Of a stretch of DNA of 64,000 bases, positions 34,489-44,082 are shown in pieces. The stretch's first letter is position 1. The number at the start of each line of letters is the position of its first letter. The notes below the pieces were generated by a model. The model saw nothing but the letters and a program-made list of their open reading frames with translations, made no database searches and was not told where the DNA came from. The position numbers were made by a program, and so were the translations under genes. The DNA is taken from assembly GCA_927407015.1 (NCBI GenBank), contig CAKMJT010000004.1, positions 1 to 64,000 on the forward strand, given 5' to 3'. The DNA comes from an uncultured Proteiniphilum sp. GTDB lineage: Bacteria; Bacteroidota; Bacteroidia; Bacteroidales; Dysgonomonadaceae.

Positions 34489-34736
34489 AAATTCATCCCA
34501 ACAATTACCGCCCGGTAGTTTTCAAAGATATGTCGAACGAGGAAATATTTATTTCCCGTTCTACCATCAATGCAAGGGAAACTATTGAAATAGATGGTGT
34601 TACCTATCCTCTGGTGAAACTTGAAATCACCAGTGCATCACATCCCTTCTACACCGGAAAACAAAAACTGGTGGATACTGCAGGCCGTGTGGATAAGTTT
34701 ATGAGTCGCTACGGAGACCGTAACAAGAAAAAATAA
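34479..34736 (+). CDS. rpmE2: 50S ribosomal protein L31 type B
   Basis: 85 aa. [72 protein letters not shown] and [11 protein letters not shown] are diagnostic. It has no Cys, so it is the zinc-independent C-minus form. Preceded by a long leader with two MKRA-type elements, the last one touching the start codon, and followed by a terminator; a ribosomal protein with a structured leader invites the idea of translational feedback. Confidence 0.97.
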   Translation: MKKEIHPNNYRPVVFKDMSNEEIFISRSTINARETIEIDGVTYPLVKLEITSASHPFYTGKQKLVDTAGRVDKFMSRYGDRNKKK

Positions 34737-34764
34737 AACCAATCAGGGTTAGATTTATTCAAAG

Positions 34765-34799
34765 AGGGTACCTCACCTGTGTGAAGTATCCTTTTTTTG
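34765..34799 (+). terminator. Rho-independent terminator after rpmE2
   Basis: 12-position stem AGGGTACCTCAC / GTGAAGTATCCT (one mismatch, one G-T) with loop CTGT, then T7. Confidence 0.82.
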
Positions 34800-34893
34800 T
34801 TGTAGCTCCTGCCTGATGACAGATTCAGACCGGCAATTTTTCATGGATGAAAGGATTTGAGGGTTTATGATGCGGATTTAGCACAATTTTGTC

Positions 34894-34901
34894 TATTTTT
34901 G
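34894..34901 (+). promoter_or_regulatory. -7 promoter box (TATTTTTG) of the DUF4105 gene
   Basis: Exact TAnnTTTG; transcription from near 34908 would give a ~115-nt leader made almost entirely of MKRA leader copy E. Confidence 0.65.
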
Positions 34902-34931
34902 TCACGTTTATTCTACCGGCATAATAGTGAT

Positions 34932-35032
34932 TCAATGAAACGAGCATTTACATTGTAACACCCAGGAACATGATGAAAGCGAGTTCCATACGATACCGAT
35001 GAAAATCAATAATTTTAATCGTATGAAAATAG
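34932..35032 (+). promoter_or_regulatory. MKRA leader element, copy E (DUF4105 gene)
   Basis: 5' arm TGAAACGAGC at 34936-34945; uORF ATG-AAA-CGA-GCA-TTT-ACA-TTG-TAA at 34935-34958 encodes MKRAFTL. Spacer ACACCCAGGAACATGATGAAA, then 3' arm GCGAGTTCCATACGA at 34979-34993. Start codon in ATCGTATGAAAA at 35023. CATACGA of the 3' arm is perfectly complementary to TCGTATG at the start (7 bp), with two more pairs after one mismatch. Confidence 0.72.
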
Positions 35033-36279
35033 TATACTCATTTATTTTCTTTTTTCTTATCATCCAGATATCTCTTCCTGCATTGGCACAGGTGCATTTA
35101 AGCAATAGCGCACGCATAAGCCTGCTCACCGCATCTCCATGGAACGGCGCAGTTTATGCCTTTTTCGGGCACACCGCCATCCGTGTGCAGGACGACTCCA
35201 CCGCTATGGACAAAGTCTATAATTACGGGTTCTTTGACCCTTCCCAGCCTCATTTCATCTATCATTTTGTCAGGGGAAAGACCGATTATATACTGGGAGT
35301 AACTTCATTTAACGATTTTCTCTACGAATACGAATACAAGGGACAGCAGGTAACGGAACAGGAGATCCGTCTTTTTCCGGATGAAAAACAACAGCTCTAT
35401 GAAGCCCTATTTCTGAATGCATTACCTGAAAACAGGGGGTACAGGTACAATTATATGTATGATAACTGTTCTACTCGTCCCCGTGATATGATAGAAAAAT
35501 ATGTGGATGGTGTTATTCAATACCCATCCGCAACCGGGGAACAAACCTATCGCGATCTGCTCCATGAATGTCTGGCCAATTACCCGTGGTACAGTTTTGG
35601 TATCGATCTGCTGATTGGTACAGAAGCAGACAGAATCATCGGGGTGAGAGAAAAAATGTTTATTCCCGCTTATCTGATGCACTCATTTAATGAGGCCGTG
35701 GTGCAGAAAAATGATACACTGAGCTATGCGCTGGTACAAAGCAGTACGAATATATTAAGTCGTGACAATGAGAGAAATAAAATTGGCGAACAGATGTTCT
35801 TTACACCTATAATAACAGCATTCGCACTATTGGTTGTTTCCATCCTGGTCAGTATGTTACAGATAGTTAAACTCAACAAATCGAAACTGCCCAAACGGTA
35901 CGATACGCTTCTTTTCGGCATGGCGGGACTGGGAGGGATCGTTGTTTTCTTTCTGATGTTTTTTTCCGAACATCCTGCTACCAATCCCAACTGGAACATT
36001 GTCTGGTTAAATCTGTTTGCCCTGGTTGCAACGGTATTATTTTGGGTGAAATCAGCAAACAGAGTCGTTTATTTCTATCATTTTATTAACTTTGTACTCT
36101 TAACGCTTTTCCTGTTGATGTGGTGGTTGATACCACAACAATTGCCGGTGGCAACGATTCCATTTTCAATGAGTCTGTGGCTCCGATCGGCGACGAACTT
36201 GTTTATGCTGAGAAAAAGAAATGCAACAAACAGGCGGTTTACATCCAGTAAATATTTGAAAGCAGGGTGGGGACAATAA
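35023..36279 (+). CDS. DUF4105-domain membrane protein
   Basis: 418 aa from ATG 35023, the start that gives a clean signal peptide (KIVYSFIFFFLIIQISLPALAQ) and fits the leader. Residues ~25-165 are the DUF4105 (Lnb N-terminal-type) domain with SLLTASPWNGAVYAFFGHTAIRVQD (His near residue 50) and the NYMYDNCSTRPRDMIEKYV motif with Cys, resembling a papain-like fold facing the periplasm. The C-terminal third has four membrane segments (~258-278, ~295-312, ~323-341, ~345-365). The next gene follows by 25 bp. Function unknown; a protease-like role in the envelope is possible. Confidence 0.85.
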   Translation: MKIVYSFIFFFLIIQISLPALAQVHLSNSARISLLTASPWNGAVYAFFGHTAIRVQDDSTAMDKVYNYGFFDPSQPHFIYHFVRGKTDYILGVTSFNDFLYEYEYKGQQVTEQEIRLFPDEKQQLYEALFLNALPENRGYRYNYMYDNCSTRPRDMIEKYVDGVIQYPSATGEQTYRDLLHECLANYPWYSFGIDLLIGTEADRIIGVREKMFIPAYLMHSFNEAVVQKNDTLSYALVQSSTNILSRDNERNKIGEQMFFTPIITAFALLVVSILVSMLQIVKLNKSKLPKRYDTLLFGMAGLGGIVVFFLMFFSEHPATNPNWNIVWLNLFALVATVLFWVKSANRVVYFYHFINFVLLTLFLLMWWLIPQQLPVATIPFSMSLWLRSATNLFMLRKRNATNRRFTSSKYLKAGWGQ

Positions 36280-36304
36280 ATCAGTAAATGACAGTTATAG
36301 ACGC

Positions 36305-37888
36305 ATGATCAAAATACTTTCTTCTTTAGTTGCTTTTTTTTCAATCACGGCCCTCTGTGCGCAGAACCCAACGGGAGAGATACCCAAGCTGGTGGTGGGC
36401 ATCACCATCGACCAGCTGCGGGGGGATTATCTGGAGATGTTCAGGCATACATTTGGAAACAGGGGTTTTAATCGGTTGCTGACCAATGGTCTGGTATATA
36501 GTAATGTAAGGTATAACTTTCCCAATCTTGATAAAGCCTCAACCATCACCACCATTTATACTGGTGCCAATCCTTCCTACCATGGCATCACGGCCGAAAA
36601 AAAATACGTGCCCGAGTCGGACAGTGAGGTATCCTCTTTTTTCGACAATAAATACCTGGGAAACTTCACCACAGCCAAGCTGTCACCACTTCCCGTCAGG
36701 GTTTCCACCATTGCCGATGAGTTGAAGGTGGCATCAGGGGGACAATCGGATATCTTTGCTTTTGCACCCGATGCCTCACAGTCACTCGCCTCGGGCGGAC
36801 ATGCCGCCAGCGGAGCCTATTGGATAGAGGACTACACCGGAAAATGGGCTACCACCACCTTTTACAAAAACAAACAGCCGGCAGTTGACCAGCATAACCG
36901 AAGCGACGAGTCGCTCAGCTCCACCATCGGCAACATCACCTGGCGTCCCGCAGTTGATATTGAACTGTATAACGCATTTCCCTATACCAAGAACAGGTAC
37001 AGATTTCAGCACTATTTCGGTGTAGACAGGAAAGATAATATCCGGCTGTTCAAGCAATCACCCTATGTAAATAAAGAGGTGAATGATATTGCGATCAAAG
37101 TACTGGCATCGGCTTCTTTGGGTAAGCGGATGAATCCTGATTACCTGGCGCTCACCTTTTATGCCGGCAACTACGAAAAAGCACTCGACAAAAATTATTC
37201 GATAGAGATTCAGGATACCTACCACCGTCTCGATCAGGAGCTGGCGCGTTTGCTGGATGCGATAGACGCATCGGTAGGTCTCAAAAACACCTTGATTTTT
37301 GTCGTTTCAACCGGTTATTTTGATGAACGGGAGATCCTTCCGGAAGGCATGATTTCCTCGGGAGGGGACTTCTACCCCGACAGAAGCATGGCGCTCCTCA
37401 ACATGTATCTGATGGCGCTCTATGGCCGGGAGCAATGGATCAGGAAATACTATAACCAGCAACTTTTCTTCGATAAGAAATTGCTGGAGGACAAGAAGAT
37501 CAACCTGGCGGAATTCCAGCAAAATGCGGCCGAATTTCTGGTACAGTCGGCAGGTGTGCAGGATGTGATCACCTCTCATCAGATGCTGCACGGCGCATAC
37601 AATGAGAATGTCCATTTTTACCGGAATGGCTATTACAAAGGTATCACAGGTGATCTGTTTCTGGAGCTGCAACCCGGATGGAGGATCGTGGATCCTCAAT
37701 CGCCGGAGCAGCAGAGAGTACGCAACAACGCTGTCATCTCGCCGGTCATCTTTTTTGGCAGCAACATCAAACCGCAGAAAGTAGACCGCACCATTGAAGC
37801 CACAGAAATTGCGCCCAGCGTCTCCTACCGGTTGCGCATCCGTGCCCCGAACGCTGCAAAAGGGGAAATACTGAAAGAACTCTATTAA
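36305..37888 (+). CDS. Alkaline-phosphatase-superfamily secreted protein, possibly inactive
   Basis: 527 aa with signal peptide KILSSLVAFFSITALCAQ. The fold is that of PafA/type I phosphodiesterases: VVGITIDQLRGDYLEMFRHTFGNRGFNRLLTNGL at residues ~30-65 contains the first metal Asp, and TTIYTGANPSYHGITA (~88-103) is the conserved segment after the nucleophile. But the nucleophile region reads PNLDKASTIT rather than the usual T-x-x-GH, and the expected Asp-His-Gly metal motif is replaced by VVSTGYFD near residue 337; the Asp-x3-His pair before it also seems missing (FYAGNYEKALDK). It may be a non-catalytic relative. Likely co-transcribed with the DUF4105 gene. Confidence 0.8.
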   Translation: MIKILSSLVAFFSITALCAQNPTGEIPKLVVGITIDQLRGDYLEMFRHTFGNRGFNRLLTNGLVYSNVRYNFPNLDKASTITTIYTGANPSYHGITAEKKYVPESDSEVSSFFDNKYLGNFTTAKLSPLPVRVSTIADELKVASGGQSDIFAFAPDASQSLASGGHAASGAYWIEDYTGKWATTTFYKNKQPAVDQHNRSDESLSSTIGNITWRPAVDIELYNAFPYTKNRYRFQHYFGVDRKDNIRLFKQSPYVNKEVNDIAIKVLASASLGKRMNPDYLALTFYAGNYEKALDKNYSIEIQDTYHRLDQELARLLDAIDASVGLKNTLIFVVSTGYFDEREILPEGMISSGGDFYPDRSMALLNMYLMALYGREQWIRKYYNQQLFFDKKLLEDKKINLAEFQQNAAEFLVQSAGVQDVITSHQMLHGAYNENVHFYRNGYYKGITGDLFLELQPGWRIVDPQSPEQQRVRNNAVISPVIFFGSNIKPQKVDRTIEATEIAPSVSYRLRIRAPNAAKGEILKELY

Positions 37889-37973
37889 ATTTAGTCATCA
37901 CAATATAACACAGGTGTACCGGGCCTGAGGATGAAGAGACCAGATGCCCGTATACACTCACAACAAAAAAACT

Positions 37974-40900
37974 ATGGGATTCAACGATATTATTTCAAAA
38001 ATATTTGGTAACAAGGCTCAACATGACCTGAACGAAGTCAATCCGGTCGTGAAGAAAATAAAGGAAGCCTATACCGTGATTGAGAAGCTCACGAATGATG
38101 AGCTTCGCAGCAAAACCAGGGAACTGGAGAAGTACATTAAGGATTATGTGACAGAAGAGAAGACTCAGATAGAATCACTGAAAGCCGGAATGGATCAGAT
38201 CGAACTCGATGAACGGGAAGCCATCTGGAATGAGGTGGACAAGCTGGAAAAAGAGATCAACGAGAAATACGGGAAGGCACTGAACGAGGTGCTTCCCGAA
38301 GCATTCTCCATCATGAAAGAGACGGCTCGTCGTTTTACCGAGAACAGCGAGATTGTGGTGAGAGCCACCGATTTTGATCGTGATCTGGCTGCCACGCACG
38401 ATTTTGTGCGTATAGAAGGGGATAAAGCCATCTACCTGAACCATTGGGTTGCCGGGGGTAACGAAATCACCTGGGATATGATCCATTACGACGTCCAGTT
38501 GTTCGGCGGGGTGGTGCTGCATCAGGGTAAAATAGCGGAGATGGCTACGGGAGAAGGAAAGACACTTGTGGCGACACTCCCTGTGTTCCTCAATGCACTC
38601 ACGCATCAGGGAGTGCACATTGTGACGGTGAACGATTACCTGTCGAAACGTGACTCGGAATGGATGGGGCCGATGTATATGTTCCACGGCCTGTCGGTGG
38701 ATTGTATCGACAAACACGAACCCAACTCCGATGCACGCCGCAAAGCATACGAAGCGGACATCACCTTTGGCACCAACAACGAGTTTGGTTTTGATTACCT
38801 GCGTGACAACATGGCTGTCTCACCCAAGGATCTGGTGCAGCGGAAACACAACTATGCGATCGTGGATGAGGTGGACTCGGTGCTGATCGACGATGCCCGG
38901 ACGCCGCTGATCATATCGGGGCCGGTGCCGAAAGGTGACGACCAGTTATACGACCTGTTTCGTCCCCGTGTGGAGGTGATCGTGAAAGCGCAGCGTGACA
39001 TGGCCACCCAGCTGCTGGCAGAAGCAAAACAGAAGATGACATCATCCGATCCGAAAGAACAGGAAGAGGGTGCCCTGCAGCTTTTCCGTTCCTACAAGGC
39101 AATGCCTAAAAATAAACCGCTTATCAAATACCTCAGTGAACAGGGTATCAAAGCGGCGATGCTCAAAACCGAAGCATTTTACATGCAGGAGCAGATGCGC
39201 AATATGCATGTGGCGACCGACCCGCTCTATTTTGTCATTGATGAGAGAATGAATAGCATAGAGCTGACAGATAAGGGTATCGACCTCCTTACCGGAAAAT
39301 CGGATGACCCTAATTTCTTTATTCTGCCCGATATCGCCACGCAGTTGTCGGAACTGGAAAATTCCGCACTCACTGAAGAAGAGAAAGCAGTAAAGAAGGA
39401 TGAACTGCTGCAAAATTACGCCATCAAGTCGGAACGGGTACACACCGTGAACCAACTGTTGAAAGCGTATACGCTGTTCGAGAAGGATGATGAATATGTG
39501 GTGATCGACAACAAGGTGAAGATCGTCGATGAACAAACGGGTCGTGTGATGGAGGGACGCCGTTATTCCGACGGATTGCATCAGGCCATCGAGGCGAAAG
39601 AGCGGGTCAAAGTGGAAGCTGCCACGCAGACCTTCGCCACCATTACATTGCAGAATTTCTTCAGGATGTACAGCAAGCTTGCCGGTATGACCGGTACGGC
39701 TGAAACGGAAGCGGGTGAGTTTTGGGATATCTACAAACTGGATGTGGTAGTGATACCAACCAACAAACCGATCGTCCGCGACGATCAGAACGACCGTATT
39801 TATAAGACCAAACGGGAGAAATATACGGCTGTTATTGAGGAAATAGAAAAGCTTATTTCCGGAGGTCGCCCGGTGCTGGTGGGTACTACCTCGGTAGAGA
39901 TCTCGGAATTGCTGAGTCGTATGCTCACCCTCCGCAAGATCAAACACAACGTGCTGAACGCCAAATTGCACCAGCGCGAGGCTGAGATTGTGGCAAACGC
40001 CGGACAAAGCGGTGTAGTGACGATCGCCACCAATATGGCAGGCCGTGGTACCGATATCAAGCTCTCACCAGAGGTGAGGGCGGCAGGTGGTCTGGCCATC
40101 ATCGGTACGGAGCGTCACGAATCACGGCGTGTGGACCGTCAGCTGCGCGGTCGTGCCGGCCGTCAGGGGGATCCGGGATCGTCTGTCTTCTTTGTTTCGC
40201 TCGAAGATGACCTGATGCGTTTATTTGCCACGGAAAGAATTGCCGGGTTGATGGATAAAATGGGATTCAAGGAGGGCGACGTCCTGGAACACAGTATGTT
40301 GAGCAAATCCGTGGAGCGTGCCCAGAAGAAAGTGGAAGAAAACAATTTCGGTATCCGTAAACGTCTGCTGGAATACGATGATGTGATGAACTCACAGCGT
40401 GAGGTGATTTATAAACGCCGCCGCCACGCGTTGATGGGAGAGCGTATTGATAACGACGTGGCCAATATGATCTCAGATACCGCTAAGAATATCATAGAAA
40501 TGAATGAGGACGACTACCAGAATATGAAGCTCGATCTTCTTCGTATCATGGCGCTCGATATTCCGTTCAAGGAAGAAGAGATGAGAAGAATGAAAGAGGA
40601 TGATCAGACGGGAGCCGTCATCGATAAAGCTTTTGAGACATTCAAGCGTAAGACGGTCAGGCTGGCTGAAGTGGCACATCCTGTCATCAAACAGGTCTAT
40701 GAAAAGCAGGGGGCCATGTATGAGAACATTCTGATTCCCATCACCGATGGCAAAAGAGTATACAACATTTCCTGTAACCTGAAAGAGGCATATGAGTCGG
40801 AATCGAAAGCATTGGTAAAGGCATTTGAAAAATCAATCATACTGCACACCATCGACGAAGACTGGAAAGAGCATCTCAGAGAAATGGACGAACTGCGCCA

Positions 40901-41270
40901 TTCGGTGCAGAATGCGAGCTATGAACAGAAAGATCCGCTGCTGATCTATAAGCTGGAGTCGTTCAACCTCTTCAGGACAATGATAAACAACATTAACTCA
41001 AAAGCGGTTTCAATTCTGATGCGGGGACAGATACCCATCCAGGATCCGGGCAGTGTACGTCAGGCAGCTCCCGAGCAGAAAACGGACTACAGCAAATACC
41101 GCACGCAGAAAGAGGAGAGTCTTTCACCTGCAGGAGGAGACAACGGAGGGGTGCCGCAACAGCGTCAGCCGCAGAAACTGGTGCCGGTACGTGTTGAAAA
41201 AAAAGCGGGTCGAAACGACCCCTGTCCTTGCGGAAGCGGTAAAAAGTATAAAAATTGTCACGGCAAATAA
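37974..41270 (+). CDS. secA: Preprotein translocase ATPase SecA
   Basis: 1098 aa from ATG 37974 ([14 protein letters not shown]); a GC-poor 10-residue extension from an upstream ATG is unlikely. Drives protein export through SecYEG. Walker A is [13 protein letters not shown] (~residue 190) and the DEAD-like box is [19 protein letters not shown] (~300). [32 protein letters not shown] (~710-740) is the helicase motif VI region. It ends with the zinc-binding SEC-C motif [15 protein letters not shown]. The length above the ~900 aa of E. coli is due mainly to an insert around residues 335-440 typical of Bacteroidetes SecA. A terminator follows. Confidence 0.97.
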   Translation: MGFNDIISKIFGNKAQHDLNEVNPVVKKIKEAYTVIEKLTNDELRSKTRELEKYIKDYVTEEKTQIESLKAGMDQIELDEREAIWNEVDKLEKEINEKYGKALNEVLPEAFSIMKETARRFTENSEIVVRATDFDRDLAATHDFVRIEGDKAIYLNHWVAGGNEITWDMIHYDVQLFGGVVLHQGKIAEMATGEGKTLVATLPVFLNALTHQGVHIVTVNDYLSKRDSEWMGPMYMFHGLSVDCIDKHEPNSDARRKAYEADITFGTNNEFGFDYLRDNMAVSPKDLVQRKHNYAIVDEVDSVLIDDARTPLIISGPVPKGDDQLYDLFRPRVEVIVKAQRDMATQLLAEAKQKMTSSDPKEQEEGALQLFRSYKAMPKNKPLIKYLSEQGIKAAMLKTEAFYMQEQMRNMHVATDPLYFVIDERMNSIELTDKGIDLLTGKSDDPNFFILPDIATQLSELENSALTEEEKAVKKDELLQNYAIKSERVHTVNQLLKAYTLFEKDDEYVVIDNKVKIVDEQTGRVMEGRRYSDGLHQAIEAKERVKVEAATQTFATITLQNFFRMYSKLAGMTGTAETEAGEFWDIYKLDVVVIPTNKPIVRDDQNDRIYKTKREKYTAVIEEIEKLISGGRPVLVGTTSVEISELLSRMLTLRKIKHNVLNAKLHQREAEIVANAGQSGVVTIATNMAGRGTDIKLSPEVRAAGGLAIIGTERHESRRVDRQLRGRAGRQGDPGSSVFFVSLEDDLMRLFATERIAGLMDKMGFKEGDVLEHSMLSKSVERAQKKVEENNFGIRKRLLEYDDVMNSQREVIYKRRRHALMGERIDNDVANMISDTAKNIIEMNEDDYQNMKLDLLRIMALDIPFKEEEMRRMKEDDQTGAVIDKAFETFKRKTVRLAEVAHPVIKQVYEKQGAMYENILIPITDGKRVYNISCNLKEAYESESKALVKAFEKSIILHTIDEDWKEHLREMDELRHSVQNASYEQKDPLLIYKLESFNLFRTMINNINSKAVSILMRGQIPIQDPGSVRQAAPEQKTDYSKYRTQKEESLSPAGGDNGGVPQQRQPQKLVPVRVEKKAGRNDPCPCGSGKKYKNCHGK

Positions 41271-41300
41271 AGGGCAAATAAAGTGTGATGAAAATCATGT

Positions 41301-41332
41301 AAACAGGGAGCAATTATCTCCCTGTTTTTTTT
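41301..41332 (+). terminator. Rho-independent terminator after secA
   Basis: 10-bp stem AAACAGGGAG / CTCCCTGTTT followed by T8. Confidence 0.88.
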
Positions 41333-41452
41333 GTTAAATCCAAAGAAAAGCCGTATCTTAGTGTATTCAAAGGAAAGTTATTTTAAAAGATATACTAACC
41401 TGAAAAAGAGCTATTTGTATATATTTTTTGAAGAGATAAATCACTTATTCAT

Positions 41453-43987
41453 ATGATTGATCAGGAAGATAGAATCATCAAGATTAATATCGAAGATGAA
41501 ATGAAATCGTCATACATCGACTATTCGATGTCAGTGATCGTTTCCCGTGCGTTGCCCGATGTACGGGACGGATTTAAACCTGTGCACCGGCGCATTCTTT
41601 TTGGAATGTCGGAACTGGGAAACACACCCGATAAACCCCATAAAAAATCAGCGAGAATTGTCGGTGAGGTACTGGGTAAGTACCACCCACATGGAGACTC
41701 TTCCGTGTATAACGCCATGGTACGTCTGGCACAGCACTGGAGCATGCGCTACACGCTGGTGGATGGCCAGGGTAACATGGGAAGTGTCGATGGAGATAGC
41801 CCCGCAGCCATGCGTTACACCGAAGCCCGCCTGAACAAGCTTGCGGAGGAGATGCTTCGCGATATCGATAAGGAGACGGTCGATTTTCAGCTCAACTTCG
41901 ATGACACATTGCTGGAGCCAACCGTACTGCCCACACGTATTCCCAACCTGCTGATAAACGGTTCGTCGGGTATAGCCGTGGGTATGGCAACCAATATTGC
42001 CCCCCACAACCTTACTGAGTGTATCAACGGCATTGTCGCCTATATCGACGACAAGGACATCGATATCAAGGGATTGATGCAGTACATCAAAGCGCCTGAT
42101 TTTCCCACCGGATCCTTTATCTATGGATATAAAGGTGTGGAAGAGGCATTTGAGACGGGCAGGGGACGCATCGTGATGCGTGGAAGAGCTGAGATTGAGT
42201 CGGGAAAAACACACGATAAGATCATCATTTCCGAAATACCCTACATGGTGAATAAGGCCGACCTCATCAAGCATGTCGCCGACCTGGTGTCAGAAAAAAA
42301 GATTGACGGGATTTCCAATATCAATGATGAATCAGATAGGGATGGCATGCGCATCGTGGTGGATATCAAACGCGACGGTAATGCGAATGTAGTGCTCAAT
42401 AAACTGTATAAGCTCAGTGCGCTTCAATCCTCATTCAGTGTGAACAATATCGCGTTGGTGAAGGGACGTCCGGAGTTGCTGACACTCAAAAGAATGATTG
42501 AGCTCTTTGTAGAGCACCGCCATGAGGTGGTGATCCGGCGGACAAGGTATGAACTGCGCAAGGCTGAAGAACGGGCACACATCCTCGAGGGATTGATCAT
42601 CGCGTCCGATAATATCGACGAGGTGATCGCAATCATCCGTGGTTCATCCACCCCCCCTGAAGCCATACAGCGGCTGATGGAGCGTTTCGGGCTCAGTGAC
42701 ATTCAATCGAGGGCTATCGTGGAAATGCGGTTGAGACAACTCACCGGACTGGAACAGGACAAGCTCCACGCGGAATATGAAGAGATCCGGAAACTGATTG
42801 CCTATTTAAACGAAATTCTGAATAACGAGGAACTGCGCATGCAGGTGATCAAGAATGAATTGATTGAGATACGGGATAAATACGGGGATGAGCGTCGTTC
42901 AGAAATAATCTACGCTTCGGAGGAGATGAATCCGGAAGATTTTTATGCCGATGATGAAATGGTGATTACCATCTCACATCTGGGATACATCAAGCGCACG
43001 CCACTGACGGAGTTTCACACGCAAAACAGGGGAGGAGTGGGTGCCAAAGGGTCAGATACCAGGGAAGAGGACTTCGTGGAATACATCTATCCCGCCACAA
43101 CACATAACTACATGCTCTTCTTCACACAGAAGGGCAAATGTTACTGGCTGAGAGTATTTGAGATTCCGGAGGGTACTAAGAACTCGAAGGGGCGTGCCAT
43201 CCAAAACCTGCTCAACATCGACTCGGACGATTCGGTTACCGCATTTGTACGTGTGGAGACACTGACCGATGCCAATTATATCCATTCACACTATCTGTTG
43301 TTCTGTACCAAACAGGGTGTCATCAAGAAAACACTGCTGGAAGCTTACTCACGTCCCCGGCAAAACGGTGTCAATGCCATCACCATCCGGGAAGATGACC
43401 AGGTCATCTCTGTGCGGTTGACTGATGGCCACAAACATGTGATTCTTGCTAACCGCAACGGACGCGCTATCCGGTTCAGGGAAGATGCGGTTCGGCCAAT
43501 GGGACGAACAGCGACCGGTGTAAGAGGGATGACACTGGATGAGGACGGAGAAGATTGCGTGATAGGCATGATATGCATGGATACGCATTCGGAAAACACG
43601 ATTCTGGTAGTATCGGAACAGGGGTACGGCAAGAGAACCTACCTGGATGATGAAGCGGGAGAACCCATTTATCGCATTACCAACAGAGGAGGGAAAGGTG
43701 TTAAAACACTGAACGTTACAGATAAGACAGGTAAGCTGGTGGCTATCAAGAGTGTGTCAGATGACAATGATTTAATGATAATTAACAAATCCGGTATTAC
43801 CATACGTTTGAAAATTTCCGATATTCGCACAATGGGACGGGCTACACAAGGCGTGCGCCTTATTAATCTGGAGAAAAGGAATGATCAAATAGCATCGGTA
43901 TGTAAGGTAAATACCACCGAAGATATAGTTGATGATGAAAGCACATCCGCAGAAAAGGGCTACAATCAAAAACCAGTTGGTCAGTGA
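41453..43987 (+). CDS. gyrA: DNA gyrase subunit A
   Basis: 844 aa. Breaks and rejoins DNA in type II topoisomerase supercoiling. [30 protein letters not shown] near residue 20-49 is diagnostic, and the catalytic Tyr122 lies in [10 protein letters not shown]. The quinolone-resistance region is [19 protein letters not shown]; numbering coincides with E. coli, giving Ser83 (wild type) and Asn87 where E. coli has Asp. The C-terminal beta-pinwheel has the GyrA box as [10 protein letters not shown] (~525), supporting gyrase rather than topoisomerase IV. The next gene follows by 95 bp. Confidence 0.96.
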   Translation: MIDQEDRIIKINIEDEMKSSYIDYSMSVIVSRALPDVRDGFKPVHRRILFGMSELGNTPDKPHKKSARIVGEVLGKYHPHGDSSVYNAMVRLAQHWSMRYTLVDGQGNMGSVDGDSPAAMRYTEARLNKLAEEMLRDIDKETVDFQLNFDDTLLEPTVLPTRIPNLLINGSSGIAVGMATNIAPHNLTECINGIVAYIDDKDIDIKGLMQYIKAPDFPTGSFIYGYKGVEEAFETGRGRIVMRGRAEIESGKTHDKIIISEIPYMVNKADLIKHVADLVSEKKIDGISNINDESDRDGMRIVVDIKRDGNANVVLNKLYKLSALQSSFSVNNIALVKGRPELLTLKRMIELFVEHRHEVVIRRTRYELRKAEERAHILEGLIIASDNIDEVIAIIRGSSTPPEAIQRLMERFGLSDIQSRAIVEMRLRQLTGLEQDKLHAEYEEIRKLIAYLNEILNNEELRMQVIKNELIEIRDKYGDERRSEIIYASEEMNPEDFYADDEMVITISHLGYIKRTPLTEFHTQNRGGVGAKGSDTREEDFVEYIYPATTHNYMLFFTQKGKCYWLRVFEIPEGTKNSKGRAIQNLLNIDSDDSVTAFVRVETLTDANYIHSHYLLFCTKQGVIKKTLLEAYSRPRQNGVNAITIREDDQVISVRLTDGHKHVILANRNGRAIRFREDAVRPMGRTATGVRGMTLDEDGEDCVIGMICMDTHSENTILVVSEQGYGKRTYLDDEAGEPIYRITNRGGKGVKTLNVTDKTGKLVAIKSVSDDNDLMIINKSGITIRLKISDIRTMGRATQGVRLINLEKRNDQIASVCKVNTTEDIVDDESTSAEKGYNQKPVGQ

Positions 43988-44082
43988 AGAATAGAGATCC
44001 ATTTTAAACTTTTTGCGCTATTTCAGTCAAAGAAAAGAACAAATAAAATCTGATAATAACATCAATACAATCACATTAAAAA

